A DNA stretch of 64,000 nucleotides from Billgrantia lactosivorans (GCF_003254665.1 NZ_QHGY01000001.1:248001-312000); one strand, 5' to 3'. Numbered from the stretch's first letter, positions 20,755 to 29,000 are shown. Notes: generated by a model from the letters alone, not told the origin. Numbers and translations are program-made.

Positions 20755-21387
20755 ATGTCCGCCACCACCGACCAGCAGGCCGCGCTGCGTATCGCCTCGG
20801 GGCGCAAACCGTTCGTCGAACCGTTGCGCCTCGGCGAGCGGCTCAAGGAAATCCGCCTCGCCAACCAGTGGACGCTGGAGGACGTCAGCCAACGCACCGG
20901 GCTGGCACGCTCCACCCTGTCCAAGATCGAGAACGACCAGATCTCGCCGACGTTCACCGCCGTGCAGAAACTGATCAACGGCCTGGGCATCGACCTGCCG
21001 CAGTTGCTCACGCCCCCCCGGGTGCAGCCACGCACCATGGGGCGCCGCGACCTGACACGCCAGGGCGAGGGCCAGCGCCACCCGACGCCGACCTACGAGC
21101 ACGAGCTGCTCAGCTGCGAGCTGGCCCAGAAGCGCATGATCCCCTTCAAGACCATCGTCAGGGCGCGCAGCTTCGACGAGTTCAGCGAGTGGGTGCGCCA
21201 CGACGGCGAGGAGTTCCTGATGGTGCTGGAGGGCGAGGTCCGCCTCTACACCGAGTTCTACGAGCCGCTGCAGCTGTCGCGAGGCGACAGCATCTACTTC
21301 GACAGCGACATGGGCCACGCGCTGGTCTCGCTGGGCGACGACGACGCCGTGGTGCTCTCGGTATGCACCCCCGGCGACAGCGCCTGA
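20755..21387 (+). CDS. XRE family transcriptional regulator with C-terminal cupin sensor
   Basis: Regulator of 210 residues: an XRE helix-turn-helix (about 25-85, LGERLKEIRLANQWTLEDVS then RSTLSKIENDQISPT) and a C-terminal cupin barrel (about 135-205, GEEFLMVLEGEVRLY, RGDSIYFDSDMGHAL) that binds a small effector. Relatives such as PuuR and PauR control polyamine or amino-acid catabolism. A GTG at 20743 would add four residues. A palindrome overlaps the promoter-proximal region, and a deacetylase-fold enzyme lies directly upstream on the same strand. Confidence 0.9.
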   Translation: MSATTDQQAALRIASGRKPFVEPLRLGERLKEIRLANQWTLEDVSQRTGLARSTLSKIENDQISPTFTAVQKLINGLGIDLPQLLTPPRVQPRTMGRRDLTRQGEGQRHPTPTYEHELLSCELAQKRMIPFKTIVRARSFDEFSEWVRHDGEEFLMVLEGEVRLYTEFYEPLQLSRGDSIYFDSDMGHALVSLGDDDAVVLSVCTPGDSA

Positions 21388-21445
21388 ATGCCACAGCCAC
21401 GCCGGCCTTTGTTATCCTGAGGCGACTCAACCAGGAGCCAACGTC

Positions 21446-21766
21446 ATGCAGCATCTCGACGACGCCACTCGCACCCAGCTCGAGGCCGCCGCCTTTCGCC
21501 GACTGCTTCGCCACCTGGACGCCAACAAGGACGTGCAGAACATCGAGCTGATGATCCTTGCCGACTTCTGTCGCAACTGTCTATCCAAGTGGCTGGTGGC
21601 CGCCGCCGACGAACAGGGCGCCGAGCTCGACTACGAGAGCGCCCGGGAGTACGTCTACGGCATGCCCTACCAGGAGTGGAAGGCCCGCTACCAGCGGGAA
21701 GCCACGCCGGAGCAGCAGGCCGCCTTCGAGGCGCGGCAGGCCCGCAAGCGGGAGTCGCGTTCATGA
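21446..21766 (+). CDS. DUF1244 protein
   Basis: Helical protein of 106 residues with both DUF1244 signatures, LADFCRNCLSKW and YVYGMPYQEWKARYQ. Structures of the family are known, but the function is not. An AGGAG site precedes the ATG. Its TGA overlaps the moaB ATG, so it leads a three-gene unit with the molybdenum cofactor genes. Confidence 0.9.
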   Translation: MQHLDDATRTQLEAAAFRRLLRHLDANKDVQNIELMILADFCRNCLSKWLVAAADEQGAELDYESAREYVYGMPYQEWKARYQREATPEQQAAFEARQARKRESRS

Positions 21767-22284
21767 GCGAGGCGATGATTCCGCTCAGCATCGCGGTGCT
21801 GACCATCTCCGACACGCGCGACTTCAGCAGCGACCGCAGCGGCGCCCTGCTCGCCGAGCGACTCGGCGAGGCCGGCCATCGCCTGGCCGAGCGGCGCATC
21901 GTCATCGACGACGTCTATCGGATCCGCGCCGTGGTAGCCGAATGGATCGCCGACCCCGACATCCAGGTGATCCTGACCACCGGCGGCACCGGCTTCACGG
22001 GGCGGGATTCCACGCCCGAGGCCGTCTCCGTGCTGCTGGACAAGCGCATCGAGGGCTTCGGTGAGCAGTTCCGTCAGCTCTCCTGGCAGGAGGTCGGCAG
22101 CTCGACCATCCAGAGCCGCTGCCTGGGCGGCCTGGCCAACGCCACCGTGGTGTTCTGCCTGCCGGGGTCGAGCGGTGCCTGTCGCACGGCCTGGGACGGC
22201 CTGCTCGCCGAGCAGCTCGACAGCCGCCACAAGCCGTGCAATTTCGCCAACCTGGTCATTCCCGGGCGAGGCCAGCATGTCTGA
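21763..22284 (+). CDS. moaB: Molybdenum cofactor biosynthesis protein B
   Basis: Adenylyltransferase-like protein (MogA/MoaB family), 173 residues, acting on molybdopterin before metal insertion. Family motifs: TISDTRD near the N-terminus, TTGGTGFTGRD (molybdopterin-binding loop) and FCLPGSSGACRTAWD. The ATG overlaps the upstream stop and its 3' end overlaps moeA by 8 bases. Confidence 0.93.
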   Translation: MSEAMIPLSIAVLTISDTRDFSSDRSGALLAERLGEAGHRLAERRIVIDDVYRIRAVVAEWIADPDIQVILTTGGTGFTGRDSTPEAVSVLLDKRIEGFGEQFRQLSWQEVGSSTIQSRCLGGLANATVVFCLPGSSGACRTAWDGLLAEQLDSRHKPCNFANLVIPGRGQHV

Positions 22285-23485
22285 GCTGCAATCCGTCGAG
22301 GCGGCACTCGCCGCCCTGCTCGGGGGCGTCGAACCGGTCGACGCCGAAACCGTCGCCTGCGAGGCGGCCGGCCGCCGCGTGCTGGCCGCCGAGGTCATCG
22401 CCCGGCTCGACGTGCCGCCGTTCGACAACAGCGCCATGGACGGCTATGCGCTGCATCACGAGGATGCCGGCAGGCACCTGCCGGTCCGCCAGCGCATCGC
22501 CGCGGGCAGCGAGCCACGGCCGCTCGAGCGTGGCGCGTGCGCGCGTATCTTCACCGGCGCCCCGCTGCCGCCGGGCGCCGATTGCGTGGTGATGCAGGAG
22601 AAGGTCACCGTCGACGGAGACGAGGCGTACATCCCGGCGCCGGTGCCGGCCGACAACAACGTGCGCCACCGCGGTGGCGACGTCAGCGCCGGCAGCGTGC
22701 TGCTCGAGCGCGGCCAGCGCCTGGACAGCGCGGCGCTGGGGCACCTGGCGAGCCAGGGCATCGTCGAGGTGTCGGTGCGTCGCCGGCCGCGTGTCGCCCT
22801 GCTCAGCAGCGGTGACGAGATCGTCGAACCGGGCCAGCCGCTGGCCGCCGGCCAGATCTACAACAGCAACCGTCCCATGCTGCGGGACCTGCTGGAGAGG
22901 TTCGGCGCCGAGGTCTCCTTCATCGCCGCGATGCCCGACGACGCCGACGGCACCCGGGCCATGCTGGCGCTGGCGGCGGAGCAGGCCGACGTGGTGGTGA
23001 CCACCGGCGGCGTCAGCGTCGGCGAGGAGGACCACGTCAAGGCCGCCATCGAGGCGATCGGCCGGCTCGACCTGTGGCGCCTGGCGCTCAAGCCCGGCAA
23101 GCCGCTGGCGCTGGGCAGGCTTTTCGCCAGCGACGATCGCGAGGTGCGTTTCGTCGGCCTGCCCGGCAATCCCGTCTCCAGTTTCGTTGCCGCCTGGCTC
23201 TTCCTGCGTCCGCTGATGGGCGCCCTGCTCGCCTGCCCGGATCTCGCCGGCCTGCCGACGCTGCCGGCACGCGCCGCCTTCGCCACCCGCACCGGACCGA
23301 GGCGGCACTACATGCGCGTCACCTTGACCCTGGCGCGGAGCGGCATCAGGGCCCACGCCTTCGCCGACCAGGGGTCCGGTGTGCTCTCCTCCTGCGTGGG
23401 GGCCGATGCACTGGCGTTGATCCCGGCCAATGCGCACGTCAAGGAAGGCGATGCCATCGAGTGCCTGTGGCTGAGGGGAGACTGA
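22277..23485 (+). CDS. moeA: Molybdopterin molybdenumtransferase
   Basis: Inserts molybdate into adenylated molybdopterin. The 402-residue protein has the MoeA hallmarks PPFDNSAMDGYAL, IFTGAPLPPGAD, SSGDEIVEPG and VVTTGGVSVGEEDHVK, and GLPGNPVS in the C-terminal part. The start overlaps moaB by 8 bases (translational coupling). Only 9 bases separate its stop from the convergent acpH. Confidence 0.96.
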   Translation: MSELQSVEAALAALLGGVEPVDAETVACEAAGRRVLAAEVIARLDVPPFDNSAMDGYALHHEDAGRHLPVRQRIAAGSEPRPLERGACARIFTGAPLPPGADCVVMQEKVTVDGDEAYIPAPVPADNNVRHRGGDVSAGSVLLERGQRLDSAALGHLASQGIVEVSVRRRPRVALLSSGDEIVEPGQPLAAGQIYNSNRPMLRDLLERFGAEVSFIAAMPDDADGTRAMLALAAEQADVVVTTGGVSVGEEDHVKAAIEAIGRLDLWRLALKPGKPLALGRLFASDDREVRFVGLPGNPVSSFVAAWLFLRPLMGALLACPDLAGLPTLPARAAFATRTGPRRHYMRVTLTLARSGIRAHAFADQGSGVLSSCVGADALALIPANAHVKEGDAIECLWLRGD

Positions 23486-23494
23486 ACGGCAGGC

Positions 23495-24070
23495 TCAGGG
23501 AGCCCCGGGCGCCACTTCCAGCGCGCCGGCGACCGCCGGCCAGAGTCGCCGGAAATCGCGCTCGAGACCGTCATAGTCCTCTTCCAGCCAGGGGACCAGC
23601 GCCGCCAGGCGATTCGGCCCCGAGAGGCGCTGGCCGATGCCGCGCACCGCATCGCAGGTAAAGGCGAAATCGGCGTAGCGGTGAAGCCAGTCCTGGGCCA
23701 CCAGGGCCGGGATCATGCGTTCCAGGCGGTCCGGCGCGGGTCGGTGGCTCAGTACCCGGTAGCTGCGCATGACCAGTCGAGACGGCAGTCGATCCAGCGC
23801 GAGCTCTCGCGCCACGAAGTGATCCCACACCAGGTCGAGGGCGATTCCGGCATAGCGGCGATACTCGTCGGGAGCGCGCCTGCGCGCCGCCAGCACCGAC
23901 GGGTGCGCATCGACGAAGGCATCGACCCGGCGATGGTGCCGGATGCCGCTGGCGACCTCCTCCGGCCAGGCCGAGAGATCGCTGCCCTTGACCCCATCGG
24001 CAATCAGGTTGCCGTAGAGGAAGTCGTCGCTACCGCCACGGGCAAGCCAGGCATGGGCAAGGAAGTTCAT
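23495..24070 (-). CDS. acpH: Acyl carrier protein phosphodiesterase
   Basis: Metal-dependent hydrolase that removes the 4'-phosphopantetheine arm from acyl carrier protein. The 191-residue protein starts with the family signature MNFLAHAWLARG, then DFLYGNLIADGVKG and GIRHHRRVDAFVDAHP, which carry the HD-like metal ligands. It is the last gene of the minus-strand tusDCBE run, 9 bases after tusE. Confidence 0.9.
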   Translation of the reverse strand: MNFLAHAWLARGGSDDFLYGNLIADGVKGSDLSAWPEEVASGIRHHRRVDAFVDAHPSVLAARRRAPDEYRRYAGIALDLVWDHFVARELALDRLPSRLVMRSYRVLSHRPAPDRLERMIPALVAQDWLHRYADFAFTCDAVRGIGQRLSGPNRLAALVPWLEEDYDGLERDFRRLWPAVAGALEVAPGAP

Positions 24071-24079
24071 GTCACGCCG

Positions 24080-24433
24080 TCACAGGCAGTTGGCGGGCTT
24101 GGGCAGCCCGGCGAGGCGCGCCGCGACCTTGGCGGGACTGTCGGGAAACAGCTTCATGAGATGCAGTGAGCGGCCCTTCTCCGGCCCCAGCGCCTGGCCC
24201 ACCGCCTTGACCAGCGGGCGCATCGCCGGCGATGCCCCGTAGCGTGCGTAGAAGTCGCGTATCACTTCGATCACCTCCCAGTGCTCCGCCGTCAGCTGGC
24301 GCCCATCTTCCACTGCAAGCGCTTCGGCCACGGCCGGCGTCCATTGCGACAGGTCGATGAGATACCCCTCGGGGTCGAGTGCGACCCGGGCATCGCCGAC
24401 GCTCAGGTAGCGATCGATCTCGCTGGAAGCCAT
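24080..24433 (-). CDS. tusE: Sulfur relay protein TusE
   Basis: Final carrier of the Tus relay, passing persulfide from TusBCD to MnmA for 2-thiouridine formation in tRNA wobble positions. The 117-residue DsrC-like protein ends PKPANCL, with the active cysteine C116 at the penultimate position. The second cysteine that dissimilatory DsrC carries about 11 residues earlier is absent, so this is TusE. Its ATG overlaps the tusB stop by one base. Confidence 0.95.
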   Translation of the reverse strand: MASSEIDRYLSVGDARVALDPEGYLIDLSQWTPAVAEALAVEDGRQLTAEHWEVIEVIRDFYARYGASPAMRPLVKAVGQALGPEKGRSLHLMKLFPDSPAKVAARLAGLPKPANCL

Positions 24434-24723
24434 CAGAACCAGCTCACCGTCTTGTCGGCCTCTTCGCTCAGGGTGACGAAGCCGTCCACGTCGACAACCT
24501 GCACGCTGGCATCGCACTGACCCTCCAGTCCCCTGGCACCGAGGTCCTCGCGCAGCGCGAAGAGGCGTCCCTCGATCGTCTGGAAGTGGCGAATCTGAGC
24601 GGTCAAGGCGCCCAGTACGCCATCCTCGATCAGCAGCAGCCGATCGTCCTCTCCCATGGCAGCGAGCGCATCGCGATAGACCAGGCTCGAGCTGGGCGGT
24701 CTGTTGAGTATATGCAGGATCAT
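24433..24723 (-). CDS. tusB: Sulfur relay protein TusB
   Basis: Protein of 96 residues, DsrH family, a structural subunit of the TusBCD hexamer in tRNA thiolation. Starts MILHILNRPPSSS, typical of TusB; the rest (LLLIEDGVLGALT) fits the fold. Overlaps tusE by one base (TGATG) and follows tusC by 29 bases. Confidence 0.9.
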   Translation of the reverse strand: MILHILNRPPSSSLVYRDALAAMGEDDRLLLIEDGVLGALTAQIRHFQTIEGRLFALREDLGARGLEGQCDASVQVVDVDGFVTLSEEADKTVSWF

Positions 24724-24752
24724 GAGCGTCCTCGCATCGGCGCCAGGGCCTT

Positions 24753-25130
24753 TCAGAATGTCAGGACCAGCCGGTGCCCGGCAATCAGGGGGGCAATCGC
24801 ACCGGCCTCGACCCCGGTGGCGGGAAGCTGCAGCTGCTGCGGAGCGAACCCGAAGCCGGCCAGCGCCACCTGGTCGTAGAAGAGCGACTCGATATCGTAC
24901 ATGGCCAGCATGTCGAGGGTGGCCGCGGTCCCCTTCTGTCCCAGCGGGCCTGGCCCCTGCCCCTCGACCAGCGACAGCACGCCGTCGCCCTGGAACAGCA
25001 GCGTCACCGCCTGACCGAACGCAGCAGCGACCAGTGCCGCATCGAGACCTTCGCGCAGCCAGCTGCTGCCATGCGGTGCATGACGCAGGATGACCAGCAG
25101 GTCACCGGTGGCGGGAGCGTGTGTCGGCAT
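24753..25130 (-). CDS. tusC: Sulfur relay protein TusC
   Basis: DsrF-like subunit of TusBCD, 125 residues. Recognisable by DLLVILRHAPHGSSWLREGLD (first part), VTLLFQGDGVL and the C-terminal GHRLVLTF. Its position between tusD and tusB is the standard order. The nine extra N-terminal residues MPTHAPATG are not typical and may not be translated if a later start is used. Confidence 0.9.
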   Translation of the reverse strand: MPTHAPATGDLLVILRHAPHGSSWLREGLDAALVAAAFGQAVTLLFQGDGVLSLVEGQGPGPLGQKGTAATLDMLAMYDIESLFYDQVALAGFGFAPQQLQLPATGVEAGAIAPLIAGHRLVLTF

Positions 25131-25143
25131 GGCGTTTTCCCTC

Positions 25144-25536
25144 CTACGGGGCGAAGGTCACCAGGCGGTCCACCGCCTGCCCCAGGTCGACCAGCTGGCC
25201 GAGCCCGGTCAGCTCGAAAGGCGACTCGACGCTGTGGCCCGACTTGCCATGACGGTCGGCTTCCCGTGGGTCGAGCAGCCCCCGCCGCAGGGCGGCGGCG
25301 ATGCAGACCTGCAGTTGAGTGCCGTGCTCGGCGTGGAGCGAGCACCAGGCATCGTAGAGGTGCGGTTCGTCCTGGGGTGGTGCCGCAAGGCGAGCCGCGT
25401 TGTAGACCCCATCGTGATAGAAGAAGACGCTCTCCAGCCGGTGCCCGCGGGCGACCAGCGCCGTGGCGAAGCGCAGCGCGGAATGGGCCGCCTGGCTGCT
25501 GTAGGGAGCGCCCTCGACGAGTAGACCATAACGCAT
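25144..25536 (-). CDS. tusD: Sulfur relay protein TusD
   Basis: Catalytic subunit of TusBCD, 130 residues, DsrE family. C78 in QVCIAAALRRGL corresponds to the persulfide-carrying Cys78 of E. coli TusD, and FFYHDGVYNA is the conserved loop. First gene of tusDCBE-acpH; separated from yccA upstream by a gap containing a strong hairpin. Confidence 0.93.
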   Translation of the reverse strand: MRYGLLVEGAPYSSQAAHSALRFATALVARGHRLESVFFYHDGVYNAARLAAPPQDEPHLYDAWCSLHAEHGTQLQVCIAAALRRGLLDPREADRHGKSGHSVESPFELTGLGQLVDLGQAVDRLVTFAP

Positions 25537-25560
25537 GACGGTTCCTGCCTCTCAAACGCG

Positions 25561-25584
25561 CAGGCCCCGCATCGGCGGGGCCTG
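25561..25584 (-). terminator. Hairpin between yccA and tusD
   Basis: Perfect 10-base-pair stem CAGGCCCCGC / GCGGGGCCTG with a 4-base loop. On the minus strand CGCGTTTGAG follows, so the T-run is weak. Probably a partial terminator lowering tus expression relative to yccA. Confidence 0.6.
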
Positions 25585-25605
25585 GAGTGCCTGTCCTGGT
25601 CGGCT

Positions 25606-26274
25606 TCAGTCGTTGCTCATGATGCCGAGCAGCGACAGCAGGCTGACGAAGAGGTTGTAGATCGAGACGTACAGGGTGATGGTGGCGAGGATGTAGTTGG
25701 TCTCGCCGGCGCGATGCACGATCTCGCTGGTCTGATAGAGGATGGCGGCCGAGGAGAACAGCACGAAGCCTGCCGATACCATCAGCATCAGGGTGGGGAT
25801 CTGGAAGACCAGGCCCGCGACCATGGCCAGGATCAGCACGATGGCTCCCGCCATCAGGAAGTTGCCCAGGAAGCTGAAGTCCTTCTTGGAGACCAGCGCC
25901 ACCGCGGAGAGACCGAGGAAGGTCAGCGCGGTCATGGCCAGGGCGTTCATGATCAGTGCGGGGCCGTTGGGCAGGGCCAGGTAGGCGCTGAGGATCGGGC
26001 CGAGGGTGAAGCCCATGAAGCCGGTGAAGGCGAACGTCGCCAGCAGGCCGGCAGCCGAGTTGGCGGTCTTGTGGACCAGGAACATCAGCCCGTAAGCGCC
26101 GATGAAGAACACCAGGATGTTCATCCGCTCGACGCCCATGGCCATGGCGGCACCCGCGGTGACGGCGGAGAACAGCAGTGTCATTGCCAGTAGCGCATAG
26201 GTGTTGCGCAGCACCTTGCTGGCGCTGACCACCTGTGACGTAGGCTGGGCCACGTGTGTGTCGTGATAGGCCAT
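25606..26274 (-). CDS. yccA: Bax inhibitor-1/YccA family membrane protein
   Basis: Inner-membrane protein of 222 residues with seven predicted helices. YccA interacts with the FtsH protease in E. coli and protects the SecY translocon from degradation. The family signature is the C-terminal helix pair ILATITLYVSIYNLFVSLLSLLG (positions about 195-217). The start is the ATG at 26274 (MAYHDTH); the longer frame has no support. In E. coli yccA also neighbours tusE, and in Pseudomonas yccA-tusDCBE lies by a serine tRNA gene, as here. Confidence 0.92.
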   Translation of the reverse strand: MAYHDTHVAQPTSQVVSASKVLRNTYALLAMTLLFSAVTAGAAMAMGVERMNILVFFIGAYGLMFLVHKTANSAAGLLATFAFTGFMGFTLGPILSAYLALPNGPALIMNALAMTALTFLGLSAVALVSKKDFSFLGNFLMAGAIVLILAMVAGLVFQIPTLMLMVSAGFVLFSSAAILYQTSEIVHRAGETNYILATITLYVSIYNLFVSLLSLLGIMSND

Positions 26275-26385
26275 TTTGATCCAGAGCTCCCTGTGATTGA
26301 TCTTGGTTGATCTCTGCAGTGGACCAAGGATGCCGTCGCTTGGTTCCCGACGCAAGTCCTTAGTTCTGCAAGCCTCAACGCCTCT

Positions 26386-26829
26386 TCATCGGAGGTTCTC
26401 GAGTGGCAGCAGCTCGCTCGCGACCTGACGCGCGCTGGTGCACAGGCCCGGCTCGCTCCTCACCCGTGACGCGTCCAGCCAGTGGACCTCGCCCGCGTCG
26501 TCTGCCGCGACCGCGTCGCCCCGCGCCCAGCGGCAGATCACCACGACGATGATGAAATGGCTGAGCAGGCCACCTTTGTCATCATACTCCAATTGATCGA
26601 TGGCGGTGTGAACACGCTGTGCCTCGGCAACGATGCCGGTCTCCTCGCGCAGTTCGCGTTCGGCGGCCTCGAACAGGGTCTCCCCCGGCTCGACCCGGCC
26701 TCCCGGCAGCGCGAGCAACCCCGCATTGGGCGCATGTCGGCGACGTACCATCAACACGCTGTGTCGATGCACCACGGCTGCCGCCACGGCCGGGATGGGC
26801 GTCGGGATCGCTCGCTCGTGGCTTGCCAT
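26386..26829 (-). CDS. Nudix hydrolase
   Basis: Protein of 147 residues with a complete Nudix box GRVEPGETLFEAAEREL followed by REETGI (about residues 44-66), which binds Mg2+ and hydrolyses nucleoside diphosphates linked to another group. The N-terminal PAVAAAVVHRHSVLMVRR strand pair resembles ADP-ribose pyrophosphatase or MutT-like enzymes. The substrate cannot be assigned. It diverges from the tRNA-Ser gene. Confidence 0.88.
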   Translation of the reverse strand: MASHERAIPTPIPAVAAAVVHRHSVLMVRRRHAPNAGLLALPGGRVEPGETLFEAAERELREETGIVAEAQRVHTAIDQLEYDDKGGLLSHFIIVVVICRWARGDAVAADDAGEVHWLDASRVRSEPGLCTSARQVASELLPLENLR

Positions 26830-26866
26830 CTATCCTCGCTCCTCGGCTGCGCTTGGCGAAACCCAC

Positions 26867-26894
26867 TTGACCTCATGAGCGTAACTGGTAATAT
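26867..26894 (+). promoter_or_regulatory. Promoter of tRNA-Ser
   Basis: TTGACC (26867-26872), 16-base spacer, TAATAT (26889-26894), about 16 bases before the mature 5' end of the tRNA. The position fits a short 5' leader removed by RNase P. Confidence 0.6.
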
Positions 26895-26909
26895 TCGCCC
26901 CCGTGAGCC

Positions 26910-26999
26910 GGAGGGATGGCAGAGCGGTTGAATGCACCGGTCTTGAAAACCGGCAAGGGTTAACGCCCTTCCAGGGTTCGAATCCCTGTCCCTCCGCCA
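26910..26999 (+). tRNA. tRNA-Ser (anticodon UGA)
   Basis: Class II tRNA of 90 bases including an encoded CCA. Acceptor arms GGAGGGA / TCCCTCC pair, the anticodon stem is CCGGT / ACCGG with loop CTTGAAA (anticodon TGA at 26944-26946), the T-loop is GTTCGAATC, and the long variable arm AAGGGTTAACGCCCTT is typical of serine tRNAs. It reads UCA and, by wobble, other UCN codons. Confidence 0.98.
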
Positions 27000-27014
27000 C
27001 TCGCACTTTTCCAG

Positions 27015-27041
27015 AAACCCCTGACCCGTCAGGGGTTTTTT
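27015..27041 (+). terminator. Intrinsic terminator of tRNA-Ser
   Basis: Perfect stem AACCCCTGA / TCAGGGGTT with loop CCCG, followed directly by a T-run (27036-27041). A textbook Rho-independent terminator. Confidence 0.92.
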
Positions 27042-27087
27042 ATTGACTAAAGTCTACCCGCAAGCCGCTTATACCCCTTCTGGCGAA

Positions 27088-27117
27088 CTGTTGCACCGCA
27101 ACAGGGCATGGTAAAAT
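27088..27117 (+). promoter_or_regulatory. Palindrome and -10 upstream of nhaD
   Basis: Perfect inverted repeat CTGTTGC-ACC-GCAACAG (27088-27104) overlapping a TTGCAC -35-like hexamer; TAAAAT at 27112-27117 is a good -10 (spacing 15). A palindrome covering the -35 suggests repression or activation of nhaD by a dimeric regulator. Confidence 0.45.
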
Positions 27118-27172
27118 TCAGGCGTTTTTCTCACCTCTCCCTGAAACCCTTACCACACAGGATTACCATCTC

Positions 27173-28657
27173 ATGCCAACCGGCTGCTGTTCACAACCCA
27201 GGCTACGGAAGTCCTTCCGTTGGCCGAGTTTCCTATTGCTCGTATTCAGCCTGCTGCTTTTCAGTCCCGCCGCCCTGGCGGTGACCGGCAGCCTCGACCT
27301 GACCGACTCGACCGTCGGCTACCTGGCCGTTGTCATCTTCGTTCTCGCCTATGCGCTGGTCATGGGCGAGGAGAAACTCCACATGCGCAAGTCCAAGCCG
27401 GTGCTGGTGGCGGCCGGCCTGATCTGGGTCATGATCGGCTGGGTCTACGTGCAGTCTGGCATGCCCGACGAAGCCGAGCACGCGTTTCGCGAGACCTTGC
27501 TCGAATTCGCCGAGCTGATGCTGTTCCTGCTGGTGGCGATGACCTACATCAACGCCATGGACGAGCGCCGCGTCTTCGATGCCTTGCGCTCGTGGATGAT
27601 CCGCAAGGGATTCAGCTACAAGCAACTGTTCTGGCTGACGGGCACCCTCGCCTTCGTGATCTCCCCCATCGCCGACAACCTGACGACGGCGATGCTGATG
27701 TGCGCCGTCGTCACCAAGGTGGCGGAAGGCGACAAGCGCTTCATCAACCTGGCCTGCATCAATATCGTCGTGGCCGCCAATGCCGGCGGCGCCTTCAGCC
27801 CCTTCGGCGATATCACCACGCTGATGGTATGGCAGGCGGGCATCGTGCAGTTCTACGAGTTCTTCACCCTGCTGGTGCCGTCGCTGGTGAACTACCTCAT
27901 TCCGGCCGTGCTGATGACCTTCTTCATCAATAACCGCAAGCCGGAAGGGGTCTACGAGGACGTCTGGCTAAAGCGCGGTGCGCGGCGCATCATCCTACTG
28001 TTCCTGCTGACCATCACGACCGCCGTGGCCTGCCATACCCTGCTTCACCTGCCGCCGGTGCTGGGCATGATGACCGGCCTGGGCTACCTGCAGTTCTTCG
28101 GCTACTTCCTGCGCATGACCCTGCCGCGCTCGCTGGAGAAGAAGCGCATTCGCTACACCCGCCGCGGTGACGAACGCAAGCTGCGCCAACTGGGCAGCGT
28201 GGTGCCCTTCGACGTCTTCAACCGCGTGGCGCGGGCGGAATGGGATACCCTGCTGTTCTTCTACGGCGTGGTGGTGGCCGTCGGCGGCCTGGGCTTCCTG
28301 GGCTACCTCGGCATGCTTTCCGAGTCGCTCTATGCCGGCTGGGACGCGACATGGGCCAACATCGTGCTGGGGGTGGTATCCGCGGTCGTCGACAACATCC
28401 CGGTGATGTTCGCCGTACTCACCATGGAGCCCGACATGTCGCACGGTCACTGGCTGCTGATCACGCTGACGGCCGGTGTCGGCGGCAGCCTGCTGTCGAT
28501 CGGCTCTGCTGCCGGCGTCGCCCTGATGGGCCAGGCACGCGGCAGCTATACCTTCCTCGGCCACCTGCGCTGGGCGCCTGTGATCGCTCTCGGCTACGCC
28601 GCCAGCGTCGCCGCTCACCTGTGGATCAACGCGGGCAGCTTCGCCATCAGCGGCTGA
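27173..28657 (+). CDS. nhaD: Na+/H+ antiporter NhaD
   Basis: Inner-membrane sodium/proton exchanger of the ion transporter superfamily, typical of halophilic and alkaliphilic gammaproteobacteria. The 494-residue protein has about 12 helices; the conserved core motifs are SPIADNLTTAMLM, ANAGGAFSPFGDITTLMVW and AVVDNIPVMFAVL, the acidic and polar residues expected for Na+ binding. An N-terminal hydrophobic stretch with SPAALA resembles a signal segment, seen in other NhaD proteins. It extrudes Na+ at high salinity or pH. Confidence 0.95.
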   Translation: MPTGCCSQPRLRKSFRWPSFLLLVFSLLLFSPAALAVTGSLDLTDSTVGYLAVVIFVLAYALVMGEEKLHMRKSKPVLVAAGLIWVMIGWVYVQSGMPDEAEHAFRETLLEFAELMLFLLVAMTYINAMDERRVFDALRSWMIRKGFSYKQLFWLTGTLAFVISPIADNLTTAMLMCAVVTKVAEGDKRFINLACINIVVAANAGGAFSPFGDITTLMVWQAGIVQFYEFFTLLVPSLVNYLIPAVLMTFFINNRKPEGVYEDVWLKRGARRIILLFLLTITTAVACHTLLHLPPVLGMMTGLGYLQFFGYFLRMTLPRSLEKKRIRYTRRGDERKLRQLGSVVPFDVFNRVARAEWDTLLFFYGVVVAVGGLGFLGYLGMLSESLYAGWDATWANIVLGVVSAVVDNIPVMFAVLTMEPDMSHGHWLLITLTAGVGGSLLSIGSAAGVALMGQARGSYTFLGHLRWAPVIALGYAASVAAHLWINAGSFAISG

Positions 28658-28675
28658 TCTCGCTCGCTTCCGCCC

Positions 28676-28703
28676 GCTGCGCCCGGCCATGGCCGGGCGC
28701 AGC
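28676..28703. terminator. Perfect palindromic terminator between nhaD and a small membrane gene
   Basis: A 28-base perfect palindrome with half-site GCTGCGCCCGGCCA, giving a 12-base-pair stem and CATG loop between two convergent genes. T-runs are absent; symmetry and position make it a bidirectional transcript end. Confidence 0.65.
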
Positions 28704-28721
28704 TCGTTGCAGGCTCGGGGG

Positions 28722-28982
28722 TCACTGCCCCAGCATCACGACGCTGGCCGGTGCGAAGAAGACCACGTAGCCGACCAGCATGCCCACGCTCGCCCCCTGC
28801 CGGCTGTGTATGCGCCCCACCAGGGCGCCGACGAAGGCAAGCAGCGTCGGTATCAGCATGCCGCCGAAGGCCAGGAAGATGTCATGGTCGGCACTCGGCG
28901 GCCAGCGCAGGATCATGAACAGAAAGGTGCCGATCACCTGGCCTGCCAGCAGGGCGAGCCACTGTCGAGCCGAGAACACCAT
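28722..28982 (-). CDS. Small inner-membrane protein, unknown
   Basis: Protein of 86 residues with three predicted hydrophobic helices (about 7-25, 35-56, 64-84), separated by short polar loops (RWPPSADHD, GRIHSRQG). GGGAG lies 7 bases upstream of the ATG. I do not recognise the family. It is convergent with nhaD and preceded by a perfect 10-base inverted repeat. Confidence 0.7.
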   Translation of the reverse strand: MVFSARQWLALLAGQVIGTFLFMILRWPPSADHDIFLAFGGMLIPTLLAFVGALVGRIHSRQGASVGMLVGYVVFFAPASVVMLGQ

Positions 28983-29000
28983 CGCAAGCTCCCGTCCACT

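Noticed and set aside
24080..24433. Dissimilatory DsrC
   Set aside because: The second conserved cysteine of DsrC is absent and there are no dsr genes; tusDCB adjacency fits TusE.
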